A stretch of DNA of 64,000 nucleotides from Epiperipatus broadwayi. Taxonomy: Eukaryota > Onychophora > Udeonychophora > Euonychophora > Peripatidae. This document shows positions 12,262 through 22,620 of this stretch, one piece after another. A program made the translations under genes and the position numbers. Location of the stretch: NCBI GenBank assembly GCA_028023455.1, contig JAQFVV010000027.1:8675845-8739844 (forward strand), written 5' to 3'. Position 1 is the first letter of the stretch. Each line of letters starts with the position of its first letter. Below the pieces are notes generated by a model. That model saw only the letters and a list, made by a program, of their open reading frames with translations. It did no database searches and was not told the DNA's origin.

Positions 12262-12518
12262 CTTATTCTTCTCTTTCACATTCTTTGCATATCTTCATAT
12301 ATATATTGCTTATAACAGTTCTTTCATATACACTTCAATGCAAACAAATTTTCTTAAAAACTTTATTTTTTTTTCGACTGTCCAGCAGTCTTCATTAGAG
12401 CTCTGATGAAGACTGCTGGACAGTCGAAACTGTAAGGAAAATAAAGAAGTTTTTAAGAAAATTTGTTTGCATTGAAGTGTATATGAAACAACTGTTATAA
12501 ACAATATATATATATGAT
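12262..12518. mobile_element. Inverted-arm element with hammerhead-like core (family D)
   Basis: Two arms of about 100 bp face each other (about 12,297-12,398 and 12,403-12,516) and share TTTTCTTAAAAACTT, CAAATTTGTTTGCATTGAAG-type and GACTGTCCAGCAGTC blocks. TTCATAATCT occurs just outside both ends (12,252-12,261 and 12,519-12,528), a likely target-site duplication. The centre is a near-perfect palindrome around GAGCTC. Short ORFs across it are composition artefacts. It resembles the inverted-terminus arrangement of Penelope-like elements. Confidence 0.6.
12396..12445 (+). ncRNA. Hammerhead-like core in family D
   Basis: CTGATGA at 12,403-12,409, a 5-bp stem II GACTG/CAGTC with loop CTGGA, then GAAAC at 12,426-12,430 followed by TGTA. 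These are the invariant boxes of a hammerhead in the correct order and spacing. Stem I is poorly formed here, so this copy may be inactive. Confidence 0.5.
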
Positions 12519-12719
12519 TTCATAATCTTGCAAATGATATATAAAAAAACAAAGTGTTGCTGGTTATTGTTGTAGATTATTAATTAAAAACTAAAATCTT
12601 AAAAATTGGAGTCTGCCCCTTTTTTTTAATTATAAAAAAACTTTGAATTATGCTTGACCAACTTAATAAAAAAGCTTAATAAAAGTAAAAGCAGGCAAGA
12701 CTAACTGATAATTTTATAT

Positions 12720-13420
12720 GAAATCTAAGCCATCTTTTAATTCTACTCTGCAGAGCTTTAATATTCCCATTCCTAGATCAATTTCTGCCTTCATCAGTGA
12801 AGACCAGGATTGAAACCTGACATTAAAGCTTCTAGCAGCCAACATTAACTCTTTTATATTATGCAAGCTAATAGTCTAAAATTAAAAAAAATCCTAAAGT
12901 TTTGAACCCAAGTTAGCATATGAAGTCAGTTCTTATATTTTAGAGAACTCAGTCTTATACCAACTGAAGGTCCCTCAAGCTTTTGGCTAGGAGGATTAAT
13001 AGCAACATAACATGCCTCTCACATAAATTATTCATGCTTTCCAGAAACAGATCTCTTCCCTCTGCTTTATAATCATCCATCTTTCTAACTAAATGAGTAA
13101 AAGAAGCCAACAGTTGGCATAAAACTGAAGTCTCTAAATATAAAGAAATTGACTAGATGATAGATTTATATAACAACGAGTTAGGTTGGATTCAAAACCT
13201 TAGCATTTTTTGAATTTCAAAGTTTAAATCCTAATCTTCATTGGTGAAAACATAGGCCAGAAAATCGTTTGGAAATGAGAATATTATGACACTACATTAT
13301 CTGGTGACCATTGATTTCACAAACATATAATAAATAGAGAAGACAAAAATTGCTCTTGGTAGTGAATGAATCATGAGATATCATTTTAAACAAAGTCTAA
13401 CTAAGTTGTTTACTGATAAT
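12720..13420. repeat. Degraded family B repeat (hammerhead-repeat relative)
   Basis: About 13,090-13,330 aligns by eye with 45,120-45,320 (shared CATAAAACTGA, GATTTATATA, AATCCTA.TC.TCA, AGGCCA, TTTGGAA/CTAGGAA, CTGGT.A.CATTGATT). At about 12,775-12,800, read on the minus strand, CACTGATGAAGGCAGAAATTG looks like a hammerhead core that has lost stem II. The layout (reverse arm, spacer, forward arm) matches family A. Confidence 0.45.
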
Positions 13421-15401
13421 AGAAAAATTCTAGATTCACTATATTTAAAATAAACTATAAATTGATAAAGAACTTACAATAAATGACAATCCTGTAGATG
13501 AATTCGTACAGAAACCAAATTAAACATTTTAACACTCAGAACTTTCACAAAACTGTTGTGATGCAATATAATCCCAAAAGTTCTTAAATTTTTTTGTCCT
13601 GAACTGTTTCAAGTAATGACTACAGTGGAAAGCTAAAGATTCCCATTCAATTCCAATCGACTTTTTTTTTTTTTTATTATAAACAAATAATTGAATGACT
13701 TTATTACTGAAGAATTCTTAAAAAAGTATAAACATCAAAGTGCCAGAATGCAATTGTTCCAAAAACCTTATGCTCCAGAGTTTGACATTTTACGATTGCA
13801 CTAAATCCTGCTGGATTTTTTTAAAAATATTTTATCAATTAAATGGTAATCTTACTCAACTTATCACTTTGGCGCTTAAACAGCACACGAATTTCTGCAA
13901 TTTCATTTTATTAAATGATTCAACGCACTAAAAAGATAATAATCATATATACTATACTATATACAATCACAAGAAAGCTTTGATTTCTAATTAAAATTCA
14001 CAAAAGATTCATTGTCAGAACAACTGCAGACACAGTAGTAAATGACTAAATATCCATCACCTCTACAATTACAATGAAATAACTCTCATTGTGATTGTTT
14101 AGACCCTGACTGCCTAATTTAAAAAAGAGAGAATAAAATCTGTTGGCATCTAGTAATAAAAAAGCCAATCATAAATTATTAAAATTCATTCTACTATATA
14201 TGCATCAATAAATCTAATGACATTTCATGTCTTCTCAATATATAAATATAAAAACAGAAGATTACAAGTGACATTAATGAATGCAAAAAGATTTTGAAGA
14301 ATCAGAGTCAAATTTCATTTTAGCATAGCATACCTGGGCGGCAAAGACATCTCATATGAGTCAAATGATACTGATGCAGGAAGTACCCCCCCCAAGAATA
14401 ATGATGAAAGGCAACTGACATAAAAATGGGGCAAAACCCTGAAAACCTACAACAAGGAAACTTAAAAATTAAAAAACCCAAAGAATTGAAACAGAAAAAA
14501 TATCAATGATATAAAAACATCTCAAAAGATTTCTCACTGAATAGAGAATAAGATTAGACACCAGCCCACTGTTAAGCTATATGAAGTAGCTCAAGTGTTT
14601 AAAGCAAAATCAATTTAAATTCTTGATAGATCATTTGGTGAACAAAATAAAGTAGTTTTAGGCTTATAACGAAAGACAGGATTAGTGACTATATCTTTTA
14701 GACCATATTTGGGCCTCACATAAAAACTGCATGTATGCGAAATAACTCCAACTTTCCTTATGCTGGAAATAGCCATGAAAACTAAATAATTTTAATAATT
14801 ATTATTCAGAAGATTGATGAAATTTTTTGATATGTATTAAGATAGGGTTAGAAATGATAGCGAATCAACAACTCAACCATAAAGAAAGAAAGGTTAGCTA
14901 AGATATGCAAATAACTGCAGATTATAAAAATGGATCTTGACTGCCAGCACTCAAGCAGATATTGAGAATTGTTCCAAGATAAACCCATTTTATTGCATTA
15001 TGGTTTCTAATTAAATATGAAACTATTCTAAATTTTTTTTTTTTTTACACTTATTAATTAATCTACTGCACTCTTCCAGAGAAATTAATTATGCTATTCA
15101 CATTTTCCAATTTAGCTCAAAAAGATGTATATAATAAATTTGATAAATTTCACTTAAAAAATCGAAGTTCATTTACTAAAAAATAAAAAACATATTTTTT
15201 TCTTTCAATACACAAAGAAATAAATATAAATTAAAATTTTATTTTAAATTCAACAATGAAACTATATAGTTACATAAAACTAAATGAGCTGTTCTGAGAT
15301 ACTTTTATGTGTAAAAACTATAATCATGCTACTATACTAATTATTTTTATGCTATTAAATTTTTATTATAATTGCATAACTGATGATATTTAATTGCTTA
15401 C
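13421..15401. other. TLK intron, mostly unassigned
   Basis: AT-rich with no gene seen. At about 14,330-14,390 a short less AT-rich stretch reads, on the minus strand, as a short open peptide (VSFDSYEMSLPPRYAM) bounded by AG and GTATGC. It could be a small exon or an old SINE core. A (C)n run at about 14,386 adjoins it. Confidence 0.3.
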
Positions 15402-15482
15402 CTCTGTCTCTTTATCACTTTGAGATCCAATACTTGTGTTGCTTAAATTTGAATCCTGATTGTTGAGTGGCACTGTCGGGTT
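15402..15482 (-). CDS. TLK: Tousled-like kinase, internal exon (serine-rich N-terminal region)
   Basis: On the minus strand a pyrimidine-rich tract ending TTTTCAG (15,489-15,483) precedes an 81-nt open exon, closed by the donor GTAAGC (15,401-15,396). It encodes NPTVPLNNQDSNLSN followed by TSIGSQSDKETE. In vertebrate TLKs the LLEARF block is followed by a Ser/Asn-rich stretch ending S.GSLSDKE and then TPEKK, so order, spacing and residues fit. The exon is in phase 0 at both ends and joins the exon at 43.6 kb in frame. TLK is a nuclear Ser/Thr kinase that phosphorylates the histone chaperone Asf1 and acts in chromatin assembly at replication. This part is in the regulatory N-terminus, not the kinase domain. 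The assignment rests mainly on the upstream exon. Confidence 0.75.
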
Positions 15483-16895
15483 CTGAAAATGAGAATCCAA
15501 CTTGTCAGACAGGTATATTAATTTCTCCTAGAAAAATATATATATTTATATACATATTGCAACAAATAAAAAATAGCAAGCCACAATAAATATAATTTTT
15601 TTTTTTCCTATTGAAAAAAAGTTCTCAATCAAAATTGTAGTGCTTCATACATAGATTTTAGTAAAATTTGAATGTTTAATTTATTTGCATCTGTGTATAT
15701 ATAGGTGAGCCTTGTTCCTCATGACTGGTGTACTGGTAAAACAGCATAATGAACAGAGGCAAAATTCTCATAGAATAACATAATTAGAAAAGCAGTACAA
15801 CAAAACTATGTTATCTTTATAAATGGATACTCTTAAGATATATATATTTAAAATTAATAACATGAATAAAATAAGCCCTAAATTAATGTAAAGTTAATTT
15901 TTTACTCCCCTCTCCCACATTCAATTTTTTAAAGAACTTTTTTCAAGTAATTTACCATTAAAAAAATTGTAGGTTTAATTTTGAAAACACACTTAGAAAG
16001 TAAATCATTTTCTCTTTGGTATAAGTTAGAAATATCTTTTTTCTTAAATTTTCAAATAAAAAATATTTTTCAGGATTTTTGTTTTTAAAAACTGAAAATG
16101 TCATTTTTAATTACTACATATAAAGCTAAAGCAAAATTACTTTTTTAACATTTCAAAATTGGAAACATTTTTAATTTCCTTTTCAAAAAATTTAATGGAT
16201 AATTTCTGTCTTGGATTTTTGCCCTCAGTAATTGTTTTGTTTATCACTATAAAACTTCCATTAAACTTTTATTTGTACTATGCTTTTTTCTTGAATTGTC
16301 ATTGCATTTTTAAATCACCCATACATTTTCAAAGGAAGAACTTTGAAAAGAGTTTATTTTGTGAATGGGTCCATAAAGATTTCATTTTGAGTATTTGTTC
16401 TACCTCGATTGTAGAAATCAGTGTTAAATAAAGACATTAAACACACCTAACTTTGTAGATAAGAATACACAAAATAGAATGAATAACGACACTCACTTAA
16501 AACATCAATCAACACACAAAAAAAATGACCTACATGGAAATGATATAGTAACATAAAAATTAGTTCCTATAACCCAGATGCAAACAGTAAGATAAATACA
16601 AATGATTACAAAAAAGTCAAAGAGATTGAATTTCACATTAAATAAAAAAACAAAAGTGTAATTTCCAGTGCTTTTAGAACTTAAAAAGAATACCTAAAAC
16701 ATACTGTCACCAGTTATATCATACGATGGACATGCTTTCAAAAAGCAGGATAATAAACCAATATATTGCTGATTTGCCTTTTGCAACTTACTTGCATCAA
16801 TAAATGAAAGCAGATAGTTGGATGTGATTAGAAATAGTAACCAAATAAAGATGCCAGCATATATGTTATTACAAATGAACATGGAAAAATAAATG
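15483..16895. other. TLK intron, unassigned AT-rich
   Basis: Start of the roughly 28-kb intron between the two TLK exons, next to the acceptor. No element is recognised between the exon and the hAT element at 16.9 kb. Confidence 0.4.
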
Positions 16896-16903
16896 TCTTA
16901 ACT

Positions 16904-17368
16904 CAGGGGTGGGCAAATAATGGCCCGAGGGCCACATGCGGCCCTCCAAGACAATCAGGAAAAGCCATCTTGAACTGAGATTTCCTTCCTGTGCACGACC
17001 GAAGATTCATCTATTATTTTCCACTAGGATGGCCACATCAATACACATGCATAGTGTAGATACTATGCACAGGGCTTTTCCAGTTGATCTAGTTAATTTC
17101 AATTTTGTCTTTGCATTAGCAAATATATACATTTCCAACTTTAGTAAAACCATGAACCCTCCGAAAAATCGGTGATGAATGTCATGTGTTTAATGAAGAA
17201 TGGACAAACAAATATTTCTTTGGTAATACAGGGAATAAAGCAGTGTGTTTATTGCATCATGAAAAAAAGGTGTGGCCCTCCGCTAATCTTCGCTTTTATA
17301 AAGTGGCCCCCGATGCGGCCCTCCATCAATCTCTGTGGCCCTCGAGCCAAAACAATTGCCCACCCCTG
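16904..17368 (+). mobile_element. hAT MITE with BED-finger transposase remnant, copy 1
   Basis: 465 bp with terminal inverted repeats CAGGGGTGGGCAA / TTGCCCACCCCTG and a perfect 8-bp target duplication TCTTAACT (16,896-16,903 and 17,369-17,376), both diagnostic of hAT. Subterminal sequence repeats GCGGCCCTCC. Inside, the plus strand keeps the start of a BED-type zinc finger (FNEEWTNKYFFGNTGNKAV then CLLHHE). The second Cys of the finger is changed to His here. This N-terminus resembles ZBED/GTF2IRD2-like hAT transposases. The DDE catalytic body is absent, with the 5' coding stub joined directly to the 3' end. Confidence 0.92.
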
Positions 17369-17376
17369 TCTTAACT

Positions 17377-18775
17377 GATAAATTCCTGGCGGCTACTTGC
17401 TATATTCTAGATATCATCAATGAAAATATTTTAAGCATTCAGTTTTAATTCATTGTAAAAATAAAATATTAGATGTTATATATAATAAAATATTATCACA
17501 CTAACTATAAATAATAGAGAATTCTATATAACATTTTCAAGATTTACATATATAATATAAACACTTAAATGTTCATAGCAAAAACAATAAATAGAATATT
17601 GCAGTTAAGAAAAAGGCAGTAGAGTAATAAATTAAGAAATAGTGTGCATTTATATATGTATGTAGAATACCCAATTCAAAGATCACTTGATTATTCTTTC
17701 AGGAAAAAAGCAAAATTTTCTTTTCTTTTTCATAATAGTCACAAAAGAATCCACTCAGACACCTTCGCAGTATGAAATTCATATATAGTCTCCAAGACAA
17801 AAAATTAAATCTTAAAAATAACAATGAAATAACACAATCCAACAAGGAATAACAGCTTTCTCTTAACTTTCTGAAACAAATGCTGTAGCAAAAGCATTAA
17901 TAAATGTGTAGAGAAACCAGTGTGCAAACAATTTTTAATGGATATTAGCTTTCATCAATATATCTATGAATTCCAAGAAAAGAAAATGCCAAATGAGACT
18001 TCATAGTGAACTTAGTTAATATTTTCTCTCCATTCATTCAATGCCTACCCTTCTGAAAAAAACTCATGGCTATCCATCAGTTAAATAAATAATTCATATG
18101 GAAAAATTACTATTACTACTAAAATATACAGAATATTAAAATATATAAAGAATATTAAGTATAATTCTATAATAGCAAAGGAATTATTATGAAACTTTAA
18201 ATCTACCAACAATCATTCAATAAAATTATAGAACATATAATTTAAATGTCTTTTAAGTAATATATTTAATATCATATTGCTGCGAGGATTTTAAAATTGG
18301 AAACAAATATAAAAATGATTTAATAATAAGTATTGCAAAAATAACATTTTTATTTACTTAAATAGTAAATAAAAGAAAAGTGTAAATGGGGAACTTCTGA
18401 ATAAACTGCTATCAAGGAACATAATACGTAGAGCTTGAAATTTTACATCATCAAAATTTGAATAAAAAATGCAGCTATATGATATATATTTTTGTGTTAT
18501 ATTTGAAAAAGATTTCATAAATTTTATACAAAAATTAACTATATATTTACAAAGCATCTAGAACTTGATCAATTTTTAACAAAAAATAAAAATACACATA
18601 AATGCATTAACCTAATTTTTTCTTACTTTTTCACTTGCCAGTTTGTGCTTTGAAAATAAATTAGGTTGAGTCAAATTATTGCACATTTCTGTATTTTATA
18701 ATAATGTTCAAAATATTTACAATTATACTGTGCACATTAATTTGTTAGCAGTAATGAATATATCTCAGATCCATC
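17377..18775. other. Intron, unassigned
   Basis: AT-rich, with no convincing ORF or repeat boundary seen. Confidence 0.4.
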
Positions 18776-18935
18776 TACTTGATCACCATCAATTGTAAGC
18801 ACAAGTAATCAAAGGTACAAGTTGATAGTATCAAACAGATGTCAAGACTAGTTTCTAGCTATCTGCAATCATTAGGTGAAGAATAAATGTAGATTATAGG
18901 CTAGAGAAGTATATTGATGATTCATTCCTAGCCAC
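18776..18935 (-). repeat. Decayed family A hammerhead-repeat fragment
   Basis: On the minus strand CACCTAATGA...AGCTAGAAACTAGTC (about 18,880-18,840) matches the family A hammerhead region, including GAAAC-TA-GTC. The core box CTGACGA has decayed to CTAATGA and stem II is lost. The flanks fit family A only weakly. Confidence 0.4.
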
Positions 18936-21195
18936 AGTTCACTTTTAACAGTGCTTGTAAGTCAAAATTCAGCAAAGTTATCTTTTAAAACCATCTTTTT
19001 TGGAGGGGTGGGGTGAAAATTGCATGTACAAAATATTTAAAATAAATTGACAGATTGCTTTCATATATATTCAATATTAATAATTAAATTTTTATATTAT
19101 ATTGGGATAAATTATTATAATACAAAACTATTTTTAATTATAAAAAGTAAATTAATTATAATTATAAATGTTAATTCGTAAAAAAAAAAAAAGGTCATAT
19201 AATAATATATACACTATATATATCTTTAATTGCAACCTGCATGTGAATGTATGTGAAAGTATAGATAAATTGACCAAATTCATTTAATAATTTTTTTTTG
19301 TCTTGATTATTAACCCAGATATTTCCTGTCTTTGGAAAGGCTGAGTGTTTTTTTTTTTTTAATGGCTGCTTTAATAATTTTTTTTTAGGATTTAATATAA
19401 ATTAAACAAAAGATTTTAATATATAAATAAATGTACAAAATTCATAATTGAAAAAAAAAAAATGTTTGAAACAACCCGGCCTGTTTGGTACACTTCAGAA
19501 CTGAACCTGATAAAGTATGTATAAAGCTAAATTGAAATTTTAATTTTTAAATATAACTGTTATATTAGATATGTGAATTTGACAGCATTGAAGACAATTG
19601 CTTCCTAAAAAATTAAATTCCTTCGCATAACATAATAAAAGTTATGTATTATTAATACAAAGGATGGACTTTTCTTTACATAAAATGCTTGTAATATAAT
19701 TTACAGTTTAGTTATTTATTTATAAAAATAAGATTTTTTTAAAAATTAATCGTGAATGTCACACGACAGTCTTATGGACAAACATACATTCACAGAAAAC
19801 ACATAACAACCTTAAGGATAAAATCATATATATTCACATGAATTATATATATATATTTTTCTATCTATGATTTAAATCCTGCTGAAATAATAAACGATTT
19901 TAATTTTTTTTTTTAAAAAACAAACTAATAATGAATGGCAAATAACCTTTATATATCATTTTATTAGAAACTTTATGTAAAATAATTTTAAGTAATTAAT
20001 AAAGTTTTTATTTTAAAAAATAAATTCTCTATTTTTATTTTATAATTATTAGACTTTCTTAACTTTAATATTTCATTGTATGTTAGGCTTTATGGCACAT
20101 TTAATATTTTATATTTATTAATAGGAAATTTAATTTTATTATGGAAACTGCATCTTCACTATTTTATAAAAAGATATAAATGTGGAATTTTTAGTAGTCA
20201 ATAGGTTAAAATAATTTATTTGACAAAATGTTTTCTAATAGATAAATGCAAATTATTTTAATTAATAACTGTAACAGAACCAAACATTTACTAAAATTAT
20301 TTCTCACTGAATCGTTTTGTCATAAGTCTTATTTAAAATACTCATCAGTGATTGTTCAGAAACAGAAAAAAATTCTGTGCTGATGATACTGCGTTGTTTT
20401 CACAAAAATTTTCTTGTGAATATTTATGGAAATTTTGTTAAAGATTGGGATATTATTTCGAATCATATACTAATTTCAATTAAATTAAGCTGACCAGTAA
20501 ACAAAAGACTGATGTATGACTCTATAATTGATTCTGAACTCTTCCAGATTAAAAAAACCAATATTCTATATTGCATTTCTTACAACTTTTCTTATGTCCA
20601 CTCCTAGAAATTTAAAAATTAAAATGTAATACAGACATTTTAATGTATATTGTGCAATATTTTAAAAAGTTCTAACTTTTCTACAGCTGAATATTGTAAC
20701 TTTTTGGGAAAAATATACACATCCTAAATTTCTAAATAAACATTATCATAAGGATATTAACGGCATACTCAAATTCACTCACAGTAGTTATGTACATGTC
20801 AATATGATTTTGTCCAATAAGTATAACAATTATAGTACAAAACATCTCATAACAAGGTAAGAGAAGTGGCATCATATAAAACAAAATCTTCATCTGAAAT
20901 GCAGAGCAAATCTCTATTTCTCTTTTTCCAGACATAATACTAAAATTGGCTGTATTTGATTTTCCAAAATATTAGACATGTCAATGGGTTTTGCATTTAA
21001 ACACAAAATTTATGAAACATATAGTTAATGATTAATGTAATAAAGCTACAGCAGAATCATTTCCTAGTTGGAATCTCTATTAGATCTTTTAAAAATGATT
21101 GCAAGAAAGAAGCTGTCTTGCAACAAAATCTATAAAATAAACAGTAACCAGTGTATTCTACTTGGTATACTTAATATATCAAATTATCAGATATA
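18936..21195. other. Intron, unassigned AT-rich
   Basis: Dominated by A and T runs and (TA)n. No coding or repeat boundary is supported. Confidence 0.4.
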
Positions 21196-21202
21196 TAAAA
21201 TA

Positions 21203-21689
21203 GTATGTAAATAATATTTGTCTAAATCGCATGTTGTTATTAAATTAGTAATAAATTGAAAGGTTTCTAGTCTTTCACATGCGCCTACTGTGAAAGACTA
21301 ACAACCTTTCAATTTATTACTAATTTAATAACAACATGCGATTTAGACAAATATTATTTACATACGTTGCTGATAACTTATATTAACATCTAGAAAATTG
21401 CGGTGTAGTAAATCTAAGATTTCATGCTGTAATATTGTAAATTAAAAACTCAGTAAGTAATAAATGTATATATTTATATATTCATGCTTTCAAGCCAAGA
21501 TGCTTAAGAGTGGCTTATATATATAAAAGTTAAGTAAAGAGAAGGGTGGTATCATCCTTTTCTTATCAAAATCTCTGTCATGTGTCAAGGCCTAATCGCT
21601 TGTCAGACCGCTGTTTAACACCTGGTTGGCTGTCTGAGAAACAACAATAGGCGCATGTGAAAGACTAGCAACCTTTCAATTTATTACTA
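21203..21689. mobile_element. Fold-back element with a 77-bp-arm palindrome
   Basis: Arms at 21,203-21,279 and 21,289-21,365 are inverted copies with only two mismatches and a 9-nt loop. The inner 41 nt of the left arm (TAGTAATAAATTGAAAGG...GGCGC) appears again, inverted, at 21,649-21,689, making terminal inverted repeats for a 440-bp unit. A 12-nt direct repeat TAAAATAGTATG brackets the whole (21,196-21,207 and 21,688-21,699). The interior has a TATATATAAAAG box (about 21,517) and a less AT-rich 3' half. No ORF. I cannot assign a superfamily. The 9-12 nt duplication would fit Mutator-like elements or a retroelement. Confidence 0.7.
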
Positions 21690-21699
21690 AAATAGTATG

Positions 21700-22620
21700 C
21701 TATGAAAAGAAAATGTTAGCTGTTTAAAAAACAGGTTACATTCCAAACATTGGAAGGAAATATGATGTTCATTCTTTACAAATAATTATATTCATGTTAA
21801 ATTTCAATAGCCAACAAACAATAAATTGTCATTTGGGATTTTCAGGTTTGTCACATTACTGAGAAATGAAATTTTCTTAAGGAGCTAGCCAGTCTTTTTT
21901 AGTTTGTTTTTTTATTAGAAAAATCAATTTTCTATCGGAGATTTTTTTACTGGAGTTACAGCTTTTTTTTTTTGTTGTTGTTGTTTACTACTAGTTTTTA
22001 TTTCAAATATAATGACAACTAAAAGTAAAACTTGTTACAGTTAGGTTTAGGGTTAGGAGTAGTTTTAGGGTTATTGCTCTGTTGTTTGTAATGCTAAAAT
22101 AAAAAATATCAAAATCATATTTTTGCAAACATTTTTTTTTACTAACATCTATAAAATAAATGATAACAATAAACGTAAACTATATTCAACAAAGTTTAAC
22201 AGTAGTCGGAGAAAAGAAAGAAACTATAACTTTTTTAAACAATGACAAATATATATATAATGTTTATAATATATGTTTTTTATGACATTTAAAAAAAAAT
22301 GGGGAAAATTCTACTTTTCTTACGGGATATTTTGTGTTAACGCTCTTCTTTATTTCAAATATTTACACACCATACAACTTTTTTGTCTCGTGGAATGTTA
22401 CGAACAGTATGTTACTCGACTCGTTACCTACTTCCAACTCACTTTATACATATATCTCGTCAACATTTACTACTTAAAACTTCAATACACTACGGTGTAA
22501 AAAGTCTGTTAATTATTATTTTACAAAATCGGAACATTTCAATACTTGAAAATAAAAAAAATCAAATGAAAACAACATTTCCATCCAATTAAAAAAAATA
22601 CATCCTCTCCCCAAGCCGTA
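21700..22620. other. Intron with telomere-like short repeat
   Basis: At about 22,038-22,075 the sequence GTTAGGTTTAGGGTTAGG followed by TTTTAGGGTTA is a short run of degenerate TTAGGG units. The rest is AT-rich, with no gene. Confidence 0.45.

Noticed and set aside
12310-12504. Overlapping ORFs on both strands at 12.3 kb as small proteins
   Set aside because: They mirror each other because the DNA is an inverted repeat.
16936-17175. 79-codon ORF inside the hAT element as an independent gene
   Set aside because: It lies in the 5' subterminal non-coding part of the MITE. The real transposase remnant is in a different frame downstream.
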